The notes below the pieces were generated by a model that had not been told where the DNA came from, made no database searches, and saw nothing but the letters and a program-made list of their open reading frames with translations. A stretch of 64,000 nucleotides of DNA from Ophioderma brevispina. Its lineage: Eukaryota > Echinodermata > Ophiuroidea > Amphilepidida > Ophiodermatidae. Of this stretch, positions 11,490-23,610 are shown piece by piece (within the stretch, counting starts at the first letter, position 1; each line of letters begins with the position of its first letter). The DNA is taken from NCBI GenBank assembly GCA_023653785.1, contig JAMKCH010088182.1, positions 1 to 64,000 on the forward strand. Direction: 5' to 3'. A program made the position numbers and the translations under genes.

Positions 11490-12895
11490 TCACTGTTGTT
11501 CACGAGTATAGTTATCACCAGTGTGGCGTTACCTTAGCAGAGTTATTGGGACATGACATGGTGGGCCCAACGGAAGAGGATAAGTTGGTTGCGAGTTTGA
11601 CTCGTTTACATTGCCTTGAATCATTTGTCCACTGGACTTTCTCAGTGTATTGGTAACATGACAGTTTGTGGTGTCAGTTGTTACCTTGGGTTAATTTGGT
11701 TATAGTGCCCTTTAACTGGCTCGAGGTGGGTGCTTGCGTTCTTGATGGAGGGTGCGAACACATATGTAATGAGACTACGTTTGTGGGCCGCCCACAGTTT
11801 TACTAATTATTGAATCACCCAACAGATCATATGATTTGTGCATCAAAAATAGCTGCCTAAAAAAGCATCATTAAAAATTACAATGTCACATTGGGGGACA
11901 CAACAAGGCAAAGTCTCCGAGCAGCTGGGTAGGGTATTATTATTATCATCACTAATTCCCCACAAAATGTATGGGTCAAATGACCACATGATCACAGCCA
12001 ATGCTTGGTGGTTCTCAAGGACATCTTTGCCACAATAAGTACACGGAAATTTGGCTTTTTAGTACGACGTTTCTTTGATTTGATATTAGGACCTGGGTGG
12101 GGGTGAATATCGCCACAAAGCCATTAGAGTAAAAAGCAGCAGTTGTGTTAAATGGTATTCCGTTATGTTTCAAATTCACAAACGAGGAATTGTAAAAAAT
12201 ATCTAGAAATTAGAAAGAGATCTATTGTGAGTATATACCAAAATATTCTGAAGTGGGATAATGGTATTGTGGACTTCTGAATTAGACCTTACTACAACAA
12301 CATCATTGTAGTAAACTGATAGGTCCCTAAAGGAATACAAGGATTGGTTTGATCCTACGACTATGGATACCCCCACTTTGATAATTCCAAATCCTAGCGC
12401 TGAGTAGTAGCACCGACAGGATTAACAAATGCCACACTAACATCTCCGGTATGTAATCCTATTCCTAATTCCAGATGTGTACTTTTCCTGTATGAAGGTT
12501 CGTCTTCCTAACTCCCGTGTGATTACTGTACCCCAGAACTTTATAGTATTAGTGACTACCCAATTCACGGGCCAAGGTAAGTGACTGCAGAACATACGTA
12601 AAGTTAAAATACCACATCAACTTGAATAAATACGGATTAAGATGATACTTATCGCTATAGAGCTAGAACAGTTCCAAATACTATGGGTAGATCGAACTCC
12701 AGTGTGTTATACTTCCCGCGGAAACAAGATGGCGTCGGTTTGTTTTGATGGGGTAGCAATGGATATGTTACATACGATTAAAAGTTAAAAATACACCAAA
12801 AGTACGATTAAAAATTAAAACGACTTTGTGCAGGTAACACATTTAGAAAGGCTTTTCTCTTTTAAATTCTCAACTTCTTTTGATCCTCTTTTAGG
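11490..12895. other. No feature recognised
   Basis: No domain is recognisable on either strand. At 12,724-12,780 a CCGCGG...ACAAGATGGCG context opens a frame (MASVCFDGVAMDM...) that stops after about 20 codons. This is only a weak first-exon candidate. Confidence 0.4.
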
Positions 12896-12899
12896 GGCA

Positions 12900-13310
12900 A
12901 ATATCCGATGGCAGTGTTGATCTACCTTTGTGAAAACCTTCTGTTCCATTTGAGAAGGGGTTCTACATGGAGTGAGTGATTTGCTTGTAAATCTTGAAAG
13001 TGTGATTCCCCTATGTTTTGGGCGATGTGTGGTCCAAGGTACTTGATAGATGTTGGGAATCTGTGTATCAGCAGGTTAAATTGTTTCCATGAAGTCCTTC
13101 ATGTATATTGGTTTTCTTGTTGTAATCGTGTTTGCCAAGTGACAACGCTTCGTTCAGGCCCAAACTCGCAATGTAACTCCAGGGTGTACATAAGATTTGG
13201 AACTGTACTGTCGGCGGTGGACTATTTCATGGTAAAAGCGAGAGACAGTTTCATTTAGATGGTCGCTGTGGATCGGCTTCCGCCCCGGCATTTACTCTGT
13301 TTCTGGATTG
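12900..13310 (-). pseudogene. Possible L1-type reverse transcriptase scrap
   Basis: On the minus strand a frame reads IHRFPTSIKYLGP (13,028-13,075) and, about 35 residues later, a LLKWNRRF block (12,935-12,962). In L1-clade ORF2 proteins a K-Y-L-G-I motif is followed by a PLL...W segment in the same spacing. Upstream sequence is frameshifted. It is on the same strand as the LINE downstream but cannot be part of it, because that element starts at its endonuclease near 11,470. The evidence is two short motifs and their spacing. Confidence 0.35.
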
Positions 13311-13566
13311 CCTCAGGGTAAGCTTGATGCGCTCGTTAAGTTGACAAGGTTGGTAATGACTTGATAGCCTTTGGTGATAAAAGAAACCCTACACCTCCAG
13401 TGGCTACACTGTTCTTGTTCTTCCAGCGGAGGCTTGTAATACATGCAATAGCCATGGAGATTCCGCTGTAGTAAAGGGTCACTGTACACAGGTCTTGTAT
13501 GATGCATATTATACATGTTGTGTTCATATTGTTCATATTAGTTCTCCAGGTAGACACGATGGATAT

Positions 13567-13819
13567 TTATTATCTTTCTCTGAGATAGCCAGCGCAAAAA
13601 GTGTTGAAAAAAAAAAACCATGGTCCTTGGATGGCTTCGAACGCGGCGACCTCCTTATATTAGCACGGCCTCAAACCAACTGACTTCAAGTCTGGGTTGT
13701 AGACTTAGCGGTAGATGTTCATCAAGAGTAATACGGGGTCGCCGGTCGAATCGGCAAGTGCACATGGGGTTTTTTTTCAACACGTGTGTGCGACTGGCTA
13801 TCTCCAGGGAAAGATTAAT
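13567..13819. mobile_element. Inverted-repeat element, ~250 bp
   Basis: The left arm TTATTATCTTTCTCTGAGAT, then AGCCAG, GTGTTG and an A-run before CCATG, is mirrored at 13,750-13,819. There CATGGGG, a T-run, CAACAC, CTGGCTATCTC and AAAGATTAAT occur in reverse order. Arms are ~75 bp with indels. The inner part pairs CGGCGACC with GGTCGCCG. No coding capacity and no certain target duplication. Confidence 0.65.
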
Positions 13820-13829
13820 ATATAGTGTG

Positions 13830-16800
13830 TGTTTTTCATGTATAAGTTCTTCTTTCTTGTGACGTTCTAGGTGCTGATGATAAGTACTTTACGTCTAACA
13901 AAGTTTATGCATGGCCTCCCCACCCAAACCAAGTGAGAACCCCGGCGGCTAGCAATCGCGCACGAATGACACTGTGTTGGTACCTTGCGCCCTCTCAATG
14001 AAACCTACACACACACCGCTGCGCTGGCATTTTCACGCCAAGTAATGACACTGAAGGTTATACTTCTGATGATTTCATTTAACGTGCCTGTCACATGACA
14101 ACGACAACAACATTTAACAGCTTGATCGGTAAATCCGCGATGGCGCCGGAATTTAGTATCGCGCACATGTGGCAGTTTAGGGGATCGAACAAAATCCCGC
14201 TACAATACAGAGGGCATTACTTATCATTGGTGATCTGCTGGCCCTCGCTTCCATTAACAAATTTCGCATTCCCCTTGAAACTTCATTGTTCTCCTCTCTT
14301 CCTCCTTGATGAGAAATTTCTTATTCCCCCATCGCTTGCATTTTTTTGTATCCCCCAATTTCCCCATCCTCCCTGGCGTAACATACAAAAAAACCGTTTT
14401 AGGGATGGAGGGCACTCATGATACGAAATGGCTACGGGTGTTAAGCTGACGCTTTACAACACGTGATATGGCATCTTCGTGACATGATAAAAAAAGAGGG
14501 TTTTTGGCGAAAATTTGTTATAATGTAAACAAAGGGGTCCTTTGGGTTGATTTTTTTTGTCAAAATTTTTCTTAAAAAAGAGTATTTGGTGAAATTTTTT
14601 TCCAAATTCCTTCTAAAAGTGTGTCTGTGGTTGACATGGTAATTTTTTTAAATATGGGTCCTTTGGGTGACCATTGGTGACAAAGATGCTGACAAGATTC
14701 TTACAACCACCTTAGTTTATAAATTTTGCCCCATCTTTGAAATAGGATCGTAAGGTTACGATCTTGAAATACGGTAAGGTTTCGTTTTGGAGGCGAGCTA
14801 TGGTATCTCGCCACATACAGATTTTGTTGAATGTCATCACCTTAATTCCTTGCATGCAGTACATGATAACGATTCGGCTAAAGAGGGCATCATCGAACGT
14901 TTTTCAAGCGAGAGAGGATTAAGGCGGCCAACCTACGTCAATTTGGCAACAGTTCCAATGACTCAAAATAGGTTAGAGCAGTACACATTACCAGCTAAAT
15001 TGGTGGAGTGGGTATCAAGGACAATTGACAATCCCTGTAGTATTTAATGTACACTTTACACTGCTTCGGGTCGGTTCATATTTTTAAAGCTTAGGCGTTA
15101 TTCATACAGTTCATTCTTCACTCCAATAGCATAAAACAAAATATTGTGCTATCGAATATTGTGTTCAGATTTCGTGATTATGTGTTAAAAGCACTATCAG
15201 CCATTCTTGCAATGTTAACCAAATCGCGCCCGCTATTTTCGACAAAGTCCTTTTTTGCACTCTTGTATTGGAAATTGTTGTATAAAGACCACTGGAAGTG
15301 GCTAAGCCTAACACGCCGTATTTGCAAGATATTTGTTTTCATGCTTTGTTTACTAAAAAATCGGGATCCGACTTTTAAGGCCCAGAAACAGTCGTAAATG
15401 GATCTTCAAGACCGCTTTTAAATACCCTTCAGTGGTGTTTTTTCACAGAAAGTAATAAGGTGTTGATGTGACAACCTAGCAATTAAACAACAGGGGCATT
15501 TTGAATTTGAAAAACATGATGATAGTGGCAATTTTGCTTCCACGCGAACGTTCTGACGCCATTTTGGTGCTCGTTTATATAGAATGGAAAGAGGAAACGC
15601 ATAGATAGCATTGAACCAAGTTCTAAGGTATTCTGACTTTTATACTAGCATGTTGGTAACTTATCGCCTGGTTGTGTTTCCACCCCTATCCACCACTAGG
15701 ATCATCCCTGTACCCTACCTATACCCTAATTGGTGCTTGTGTTTTTGTATGCAAAGAGCAACAGATCTACAATAGAAATGGTATCATTTTCTATCAAAAA
15801 GGGTTTGGTAGGGTGCAACAAATAAAATACCTATAGAAGGTAAAAAGACATGGGAAAGTTGGCAGGGAGTTAGTTCCATTATTTCTAAAATTGTTTCATA
15901 ATTCCTTACCACGCCACGTTTAAACAACAATTCATCAGACAGACAAACAGTAACTTATAACGCATCCGCTGAGCACCCATCGCACTTTTTTCTCAAAACG
16001 ATTGCCTAACGCACCACTCTTATTCCCATGCAAATCCACCAACTTTTTGACTAGGTGACAGGGTATTCACAATTAACATTATGATCTCCATCATGAAATA
16101 CATCATCTAGAAGAAATTAGGCGAAGGTCAGAGCATTTATGTGTGTAAGTGATCTGCTGGAGGCGATAGGGCTACTGACACAAGCGCGACTCTCGCTCAA
16201 TAACTTCCCCCACGTATGAATATAAATAAGAGCTATTTCCGGATGGAACAAAAAAAATAACAAAAAAAAAAATACGGTGCTATCAAGCGGTAATCTATTT
16301 CCCATCTGAACTTTATTTGTTTATACCACGCCTACATATTTGTAGTCTATTATATTTATCACCTTAATATATATCTTTGTCTATGTTCCTATGTTTACCA
16401 ATACCAATGTCAGTTTACGGTGAACACAGCTTTGTACAATAATAAGCAACGATAAGCATCAACATTACAGTTACACCAACAACAAAAAGGAAAATGCATC
16501 TAGCAACAATGGGACGTCTCATTTGCTACGCTCAATAGCAGTTTGTGGCCTTATGGCATTGAGAAGTTTGCAATTCCGCGGATTTATAGCTTTTACCCAC
16601 CTATCTACAATAAACTACGTGTTCTACGCATCTTTGACAATTTGGTTCGGTTGCTGCTTCAGGCGCATCCCAATTTGTTGCAAATCTGGTCCTTTAGGTG
16701 AGTCAGTGTGTACTGTCCGCCAAAAAGATGGCGGGAGTGTCCACGAGTAGTACAGGTGTCTTGCTCGGGTAGACCCTTGAGTAATTCCCACTTTCATCTA

Positions 16801-16850
16801 GCGCGTGAGTTGGGGAGCTTAGTGTGCTAGATGGTCCTGAGTATTTTATC
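13830..16850. other. Gene-poor stretch
   Basis: Contains unrecognised open frames of 108 codons (14,095-14,421) and 86 codons (14,787-15,047), both plus strand, without known motifs or flanking splice signals that I trust. The 14,500-14,700 part is A/T-rich low-complexity sequence. No repeat structure was recognised by eye. Confidence 0.4.
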
Positions 16851-16914
16851 TCACTTTTCATCGGCAACTTTGCGGTTTTTCACGCGGTCAATTCAACCGT
16901 ACTATACCGCGGAC

Positions 16915-17690
16915 GGTACGGTTACGGACCACCATTAAACGGTATAGTCGCCATCTGGGCCGCCGTAAAGGTTCATAACTCGGATTTTGCAGCGGAAGAA
17001 AAACATGGTTCGCCATATGCTTCATGTGCACCGGGGCTGTGTTTGAGCCCCCACCGTTGCCCCCGTGGACTTACGGGTATGCGGGTCAGTTTATTGGTGT
17101 TCCCGTCACCGGGGGCCCTCTACCGTTATTAGGCCGGGCCTTACCGTTCACGGGATTACTTAGACTGGTGACTCTTTTTCAGCGGCCATTTTGGATTTTT
17201 ACCTGGTGGAATTTTTACGCGTGAATCATTTGCGCTGCCCGAACTAAAGCATCGGACGGTGCGATACGGCATAAACGTTTCGTTCCATATTTCACACATG
17301 ACCAGGAAACCGGAAGTACAGTACACGTGCCTTTTCTCATGGAAGTTAGAATTCAACAGCGTTTTTCTTCGGTTTCCCGTTGGCGGGGGCTCCACTAACC
17401 GTTGTCACGGCCGAGCCTTACCGTTACGGGGGATTTTAGACCGGGACCTTTTGCTGCGTCCATGTTGAATTGTTTGCCGGACCGATATTGTACCGTTAAA
17501 ACTCATTTGGTGCCGAACGTAAACATCGGACGGTTCCATATAACAAAATTCATCCCATATTTCACATACCCCAGAAACGGAAAGTACGGGCCCTTGTCCA
17601 CCTATGGAGTTAGGCATTACAGCGGGATTTTTTTCACGTTGAGCGGGGCATTACCGGTTTTAACCAACCGGTGGTTGTGCTTAGGCTGAC
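16915..17690 (+). repeat. ~230-280-bp tandem repeats upstream of the gag-like region
   Basis: CCTTACCGTTCACGGG at 17,140 recurs as CCTTACCGTTACGGGG at 17,417. CATCGGACGGT...CATATTTCACA at 17,251-17,297 recurs at 17,525-17,570 with the same spacing. A partial third copy (GGCATTACCGG) begins near 17,647, and a weaker earlier one (GGTACGGTTACGGACC) near 16,915. Copies are strongly diverged. The position suggests element termini or a leader region. Confidence 0.6.
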
Positions 17691-17789
17691 TCAATTGTAT
17701 GCTAGGCTAATGTACTAAGAGAGACATGTTCTCCCGGTTAGGTTCCGTAAAGCTACACTAACCGACTTTCTAGATTTTTGTCTTCCTCC

Positions 17790-20730
17790 AGCACACAGCA
17801 GGCATCGGACTCCGAGGACGAAGCAGAAGGGTCAAGCACTACCACAGAACTAGACAAATGTCGACAGTGACACTTCTTGCGGTCGTTTGAGCTGACCCCG
17901 CATCCGACGCTGCATTATTCACCAGCCCGTCACCGGGATGAACATGCAGAATTGACGAAGACTGGTACGGCGCAGGGGTGAGACTAGGAAGACCGTCAAG
18001 CCCAACGCTGCCGGGAAACAGTAACGGCAGAAGGAGAATCTGGCAACATCACCGGTACCCGGCCAGACCGTCTGGTTACAGATCAGCCGCAGTTTTCAGC
18101 AGAATTCACTTCAGGCGGGCTCTACAGGCAACGGCCGGATGGCGGCCGATTCACTTACGGAGGGATCAGCTAGGTCGGAGAGTCACCGCGAGGACAACCA
18201 CAGGGTCAAGCACTGTGGCTTCTACGGTTATCCCCCGCAAGCGCCAATCAGCCGGGATTTACCGGGACATAAACGGTCCCAACCGACACGGACGCCCAGC
18301 AGCCCAGTGTAGCCGGTAGCAGCCGTGGTTGCAGCCCGTTGGGAGCCGCATCACTTTACCGAGGGTCCCGGAGTCCGTCACCGCTTTCACCGTCTCCGAC
18401 CAGACTACCAGACTGACTCCACCCGCCGGACTCCACAGTACAACCCCGTCCGTGCCGATCATCAGGGGAGCCGCCACACGTTAACGCCCTCACCGCCGGG
18501 TGCACCCGCAGGACAGCCCGACCGAGCACCCCGCACCGCCCGAGCCGAGTTACCCGATCCCACCGTACGGCGTTTATACCGGGAATCACCGCGGGAAGCC
18601 GTTTCGGGGCGCTGTGACCGCCGCCGGGATCACGACAAGAGCCTCTCCGGGAGCCGAGATCAAACGCAAAGATCACCGAAAGAGCCGCTCCGGGAGCCGA
18701 GATTACCGCAAAGATCACCGCAGGAGCCGCCCCGGGGGATCGAGGTACCGCACAAATCACCGCAAGAAGCCGTTCACGGGAGCGTGACGCCTCTGGGATC
18801 ACCGCAAAGAGCCGTTCCGCGATGCCGTGGCCCCGCCGACGGGATCACCGCAAGAGCGTTCAGGAAGCGGGACCGGCCGACATGGGGATCACCGATGAGC
18901 CGCCGGGAAGCCGGGGACCGCCGCCGGGGCATCACAGAAAAGAGCGCTCTCGCAGCCGACACGCATCAACCAGGGGATCACGCAATAAGCCCGTTCTCGG
19001 AGCCGTGGTAACAGCAGCTAACCGCCCGGATCTCCGGAGGAGCCGCCACACTGAGCCGTACCGCCCGTAGCCGCAAAGACAGTCCAACCGACCGCGACCG
19101 CCGAACCGCCGTGCACCCACCGGGTAAGCCGTGATGTCTTCAGGCTAGCCGTCGAACCAACAACAGCCAACGGGGACGCAGTAGAGGAGTCCACCACGGC
19201 CAGCGCCATCCGCATGGGATGAACTTCTCGGTCCAGTCAAGGAACCTGAACCACCGAGCTGGCCCGAAACCGAAGATTTGCGTGTTCATGGGAAGATCCA
19301 CCGGGAATGAACTCGCCAGCGGTCAAACTCATTAATTTCACGCGAGCCTTCCTCCTCGGACCGCCGTTCCTTAGCCGATCTAAGCCAGGAGGAACCTCGC
19401 AAGGATCTCTCAAGGGGGCCATGTGAACCGGCCGGAATACGGAAGCAGAGAGGATTCCAGCACATCGAGAAGATCGACAGCAGGAGAACGTTCTCCGTGG
19501 TTACCAGAGGAGACCTACAGATAAGGGACGAATCCTTCCGCCAGAAGCCGCCTCTCACGATCCTGAGCCCTGCAGTGGCGGGCCCCTTTTTACGGCGGTT
19601 ATTTAGAAAGGGGATCCCGATCCAGTGATCCGGTCCACCAGAAGGTGGACAAATGGGAGGAAGTAAGCCAGCTAAGGGGTAACAAACCAGAGAAGCCGCG
19701 ACCATAGGCATCCGCTCACTGCCCACTTCACGAGATCATTGCGACAACGCTCAGTCAAGAACCAGCCGGGCCCTCGCCGCCTACAAGTGGGTGGAACGAC
19801 CTTCAAGCGCCCCAGAGGTCGAGAAGAAGAGTACTCGCCCAGCAACCAGTGCCAGAGGGAAGTGCATGGCCTCACTGACTGTAACGACGCAGGGACAATG
19901 GGCCAATCCGGACGACCACCCCCAGCGGGGTAGGGGGTGGAGGGACGGATCAAGTACCCTCTCCGTAGGGAAAGTCCTCCTAACCGGGTCGCACATTGGA
20001 ACCAGAATGATGGGGACGCCGAATTGGGAGGCCTGGAGACCCTGGCCAGGGATGGCATGCGACTAGCGAACGCACCCCTCCAACATTCGCCCACCTGATG
20101 AATGGATGCCTAGAACACCTGCCAAATCTCAGATGAGCGCGGAGAACAGACAACGTTCATTATATACTTCCGGGACCTTACCTTCGCAAAGGGGGAACAT
20201 CTTTGCAGGCAAGCGCACCAACTCGCCTACTTGCGGAAGGTAAAACGCAACTCAACGCTCTAACCCTCCTATATCCGCGACAGTTCCTGGAAGGGACCGA
20301 CCTATAGGACCTGACCTCTTCCGGGGACAGTACAGCGCCTACAAGATAGAGGCACGTCGCAACACGAAAGCCCAACAGGCCAGCCCGCGAACGTCTGAAG
20401 GGAAAAGAAGGAAGGCGACCGCGGATAGCCAAGGGATACGCAGCAACAGCAGCGACAACAGCAACAGCCGCAGACTTTTCGTAGTCAAGAGGCCCCCGTC
20501 AGAAGAATCACAGCCGGTCAAGGGCAAAAAGGCCAAATTCTTCCAGAAAGACAAAACAAAGGACAACGAACTAAAGACGGCGCGGGTGGTTACAACAAGG
20601 GCGGGTCGCATTCAGGAGGAGGGGGGGGGGGTCGCCGTGGGGGGGCGGGGGGGGGGGCCCACCCCCCCCCAGAACGGAAGGGGAGGAAGCGACTATCCAC
20701 AGGCCCCAGAGTCTCCACTCTGCGGGGGGG
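17790..20730 (+). pseudogene. DIRS-like gag region (broken)
   Basis: No conserved catalytic domain is expected in gag, and none is seen. The region opens with an acidic serine stretch (S-D-S-E-D-E-A-E-G-S-S, ~17,804-17,836). It continues with an Arg/Ser/His-rich tandem repeat (18,625-19,010) and ends with a Lys/Arg-rich tail holding KRRK (~20,402) and KGKKAKFF (~20,523-20,546). A glycine-rich segment then leads into RT. Basic and glycine-rich tails fit an RNA-binding, nuclear-targeted capsid-like protein. The frame changes several times. The longest single frame is 228 codons (18,325-19,011). Assignment is by position ahead of RT and by composition. Confidence 0.5.
18625..19015 (+). repeat. 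42-46-bp tandem repeat coding for a 14-residue unit
   Basis: The core GATCACCGCAA or a close variant starts at 18,628, 18,671, 18,713, 18,755, 18,797, 18,843, 18,887, 18,930 and 18,976. Early spacing is 42-43 bp, exactly 14 codons. In one frame successive units read RKDHRKSRSGSRDY and RKDHRRSRPGGSRY. Later spacings (44-46 bp) break the frame. It is a basic RS-like repeat inside the gag-like region. Confidence 0.8.
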
Positions 20731-20740
20731 GGGGGACCGG
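20605..20740 (+). repeat. G/C homopolymer-rich glycine segment
   Basis: Runs of 7-12 G alternate with short C runs (20,620-20,745). Read on the plus strand this is a glycine/arginine-rich hinge between the gag-like region and RT. The G-run lengths are likely to be error-prone and may be the source of apparent frame changes. Confidence 0.7.
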
Positions 20741-21570
20741 CGGCTAGGGCACGTTCGCACACCGGTGGAGGACGGTTGACTTCGGACGAATGGGTCTACG
20801 CACAAATCCCAGGGATACCAGCTCGAATCACCATCCCCCCCACAGCTCCAACACCGACGAGAGAAAGTGATTCCCAAGGAAGGGACCAGCGGAGCAAGAA
20901 CTCCTCAAGAGATCGAACAGTGCTCAGAAGGCAGGCATACTTTTCAGGTTATCTGTCTCGCGCCGTCCGTCGTAGCGTCACCTAAACTTATCTCCAACAA
21001 AAAAGTCCGGCGAGTTACGCCCGATCCTCAACTTGAAGGCCGCTCAACCAGTTCATCAGACCACGCCCCTTCAAGATGGTGGAAGCCTAGACAGCAAGTT
21101 CTCAAGGAGCTAAACCAAGGCTGGGGGCATCCACTCTCGACCTAAAGGATGCTTAACTCCACATTCCGATACATCCTTCACACAGGAAGGGGCTCAGTTT
21201 CCTATATCAACCCGCACGTTCTACCACGTTCCAGTGCCTCCCGTTCGGATTGTCGACGGCCCCCCGCACATTCACCAGGAGAGTGAAGGTCGTAGCAGAG
21301 AATCCTAGCGAAGATGGCAGCTTCGTATTCGTCTACAGGGACGATGGCTCCTGAAAGCGCCTTACCCCATTGAGACACACACATGCTCCAGCACTCCATA
21401 GCAAAGACAGTCCGCATCGTCTACAGCCACACGGGTTCGTGAATCAAACGACGCGAAGGGCCAACCCTCGCCTGCACCAGCACAGAACATCGACTTTCTG
21501 GGAGCGAAGCTGAACTTCAAGCAGGAAATAGCGTCTTCCGACGCCGAGCGCATCGAATCAACGGACGCAG
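20740..21570 (+). pseudogene. DIRS-like reverse transcriptase (broken)
   Basis: In order on the plus strand: a G-G-R-L-T and S-D-E-W-V block (~20,765-20,800) matching the DIRS N-terminal region; NKKSGELRPILNL (~20,996-21,037); STLDLKDA then LHIPIH (21,133-21,176), carrying the first catalytic aspartate; LPFGLSTAPRTFTR (21,237-21,280); a Y-R-D-D catalytic box (21,334-21,345) where the family usually has Y-L-D-D; and IDFLGAKLNF (~21,490-21,520). All landmark blocks are present in the right order, but at least four frame shifts or stops separate them. It would copy element RNA to DNA. Confidence 0.88.
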
Positions 21571-21579
21571 TGCGCCGGG

Positions 21580-22400
21580 ATACTCATGGAACTCAGCCGA
21601 GCACCAGAATCTCTGTGGCTACGATTACTGGGCCTCATAGCCAGTATGACAACGGTGGCTAACGAGCTGCAGATCCGCATGCGAGCTAATACAGCTGCCA
21701 CGCTCTATCGCTGTTCAAATATCGCCCGCGACCGGATGTCAAAGAGCATTCCGCCCGGGAGAGCATCATATCACGACCCTCATCTTTCACTCTTCACTGA
21801 CGGGGACGCGTCGAAGAGCGACTGGGGAGCCCACGTAGGAAACATTCGCCTCTCAGGGACCTTGCGGATAAAGAGGCTGGCCCATGCAAGCATCCAATAA
21901 CCACGTTGGAGCTGTTGGGCAGTCCATCTGGCGCTGAGACGACTCTCACATCTAGTCAAGGGAAGTCACGTCCTAGTCCGTGCGACAACATGTCGGTGGT
22001 ATCAATACACAAGCAGGGAGGAACAGGAGTCGCACCCGGTGCCTAAGACAGTCAAGCTTCTGGATGTGGTTGTTCCGGCATCGGATCATTGACAGCCGTT
22101 GCACATTCCGGAGAAGACCACAAAACCCTGGCAGATTGCCATATTGAGGAAGACATCCGGGAAGTCAGGGTACAATCGAGAGTCCGGGGTTCGTCGGTGT
22201 GAGTGGCAACCTCAACCCCCAAGATATGCAAAAATGTCGTCTTCAATCAAGCTGGAACACCCCCATGTGGACCTGTTCGCAAATCACTCAACTCCCAGCT
22301 CACGACATACTGTTCGTCGGCCAGTGGATCCGCGGCCATCAAAAGGACGCCATGACAACTGACAGTGGACGGCAGTCAGCCAGTATACGCCTCCCCGATT
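21580..22400 (+). pseudogene. DIRS-like RNase H and connection domain (broken)
   Basis: The block SLFTDGDASKSDWGAHVG (21,787-21,840) matches the family T-D-A-S-x-x-G-W-G-A-H motif with its first catalytic Asp. It is followed by an L-S-G-T segment, and a DNMSVVS block then KQGGT (~21,985-22,030) matches the conserved D-N-T-x-V-V-x-Y-I-N-K-Q-G-G motif. An H-I-P-E segment (~22,100) and a V-D-L-F-A block (22,265-22,285) correspond to H-I-P-G and V-D-L-F-A of the connection to the recombinase. The domain removes RNA from the RNA-DNA hybrid. Frames shift between blocks. Confidence 0.82.
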
Positions 22401-22649
22401 CGCCCTAGTTCCTCCGAGTTCTTATCAAGTTCACACAGGACAGAGCAGCTGCGCCCCCCCTGATTCTGGTGGTGCCCGAATTGCCTCGACAACCGTGGGT
22501 TTCCAAGACTCCTGTCGCTGCGTACGCCAACCTGTTGACTTCAATGAGGAAGGAGGACATGACTGCATGGCCAATTTCGTCCAGTCCTACAGAGCAACAG
22601 GCCTTTCGCTCCAAGCTGCACACGTCTGGCCGGGACGAGGGCAAGGAGA

Positions 22650-23610
22650 CCTACAACAAGGAGACTTATAATCCAGGTCTGGCTCAAAGTACCGGAATGT
22701 GCAGGGAATCACAAGTGAAGCACCCCCTCTACCGAGCAAGGGACCGGTGCAGACTTCCTGATGTAGGTGTTCGAAGACGGAGCCAACCACGCCAGGTCAG
22801 GAGTTGCCGAAAGGCAGAAGAGCCATCCATATGGGGTTTGGCGACCATGGCCACATCCACCGCTGTCTACACCTCGCCAAAGCGCTTCACGAACTCATCA
22901 AAAGGGGAATGCTAACATAGACAGTCCCCCGCCCGACGAACGCAACGTCGGTACCAAGCATGGGACCATTCCAAACAGTCCTCCAGCATCTCAATAGTAC
23001 TCCGTATGAGCCTCTTCACCAGGCTTCCTTGGCGGACACCACCAAGAAGGATATCTCTTGTCGCTGCAGCATTCAGGCAGAAGATAACCTACTGCTTTCG
23101 CTCGCAGAGAATCACCTCACCTTCACAGGGAACGACGCTCGCCTTCTTCCCCGATCAGGGGTACAAGAATCAATCGGTCCGCTGCCACTCCAAGCCGATA
23201 TCCTCCCAGATTTACGACAAGCTTAAGGTTCCAGCGATGAGGGGACCACTGGTGTCCAGTTAGAGCCTTGGAAGTTTTTCCTCAGCAAGGACTCAGCCCT
23301 ATAGATGGACTCACGACCAACTCTTCCTCACAACTCAGAACCGCCCCGTTTCGAGACCCGGCCTCAAGACGCACATTACCAGATGGATCGTCTGACAGTC
23401 ATAAAGCGAGAGCCTACCGGCTAGTACAGAGACATCGTCGGGCGGGGACGCACATAGGAGCTCCAAGACACTACCGCCGTAAGATCGAGGCGGCGGCCTG
23501 GGCCTCCTACCGGGGAAGCTTTCTTATACAAGATATCCTGGCCGCCAGGGATTGTGCTTGTTCATTCTTTCACAGTCTAAATCCAAGTTGATCTCCGAGA
23601 TGTCCTAGTA
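22650..23610 (+). pseudogene. DIRS-like tyrosine recombinase (broken)
   Basis: The 3' third of the polyprotein shows a Y-D-K-L-K-V block (23,210-23,230; family K-L-K-V-C-P-V-R-A-L), an LSKDSAL segment (~23,283-23,305), DQLFLTTQNRPVSR (23,312-23,355) and LKTHITRWIV (23,364-23,394). HYRRKIEAAAWAS (~23,470-23,508) sits where the family has H-D-x-R-x-x-A-A-S-x-A, and QDILAARD (~23,530-23,555) precedes the C-terminal box. Where the nucleophilic tyrosine is expected (T-F-x-x-x-Y-L) the sequence reads S-F-F-H-S-L, so that residue seems lost. The enzyme would integrate circular DNA copies. Frame is broken in at least three places. Confidence 0.75.

Noticed and set aside
18356..20094. Minus-strand frames of 140-148 codons in the GC-rich island
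   Set aside because: They are antisense shadows of the plus-strand DIRS-like gag region; GC-rich DNA has few stops.
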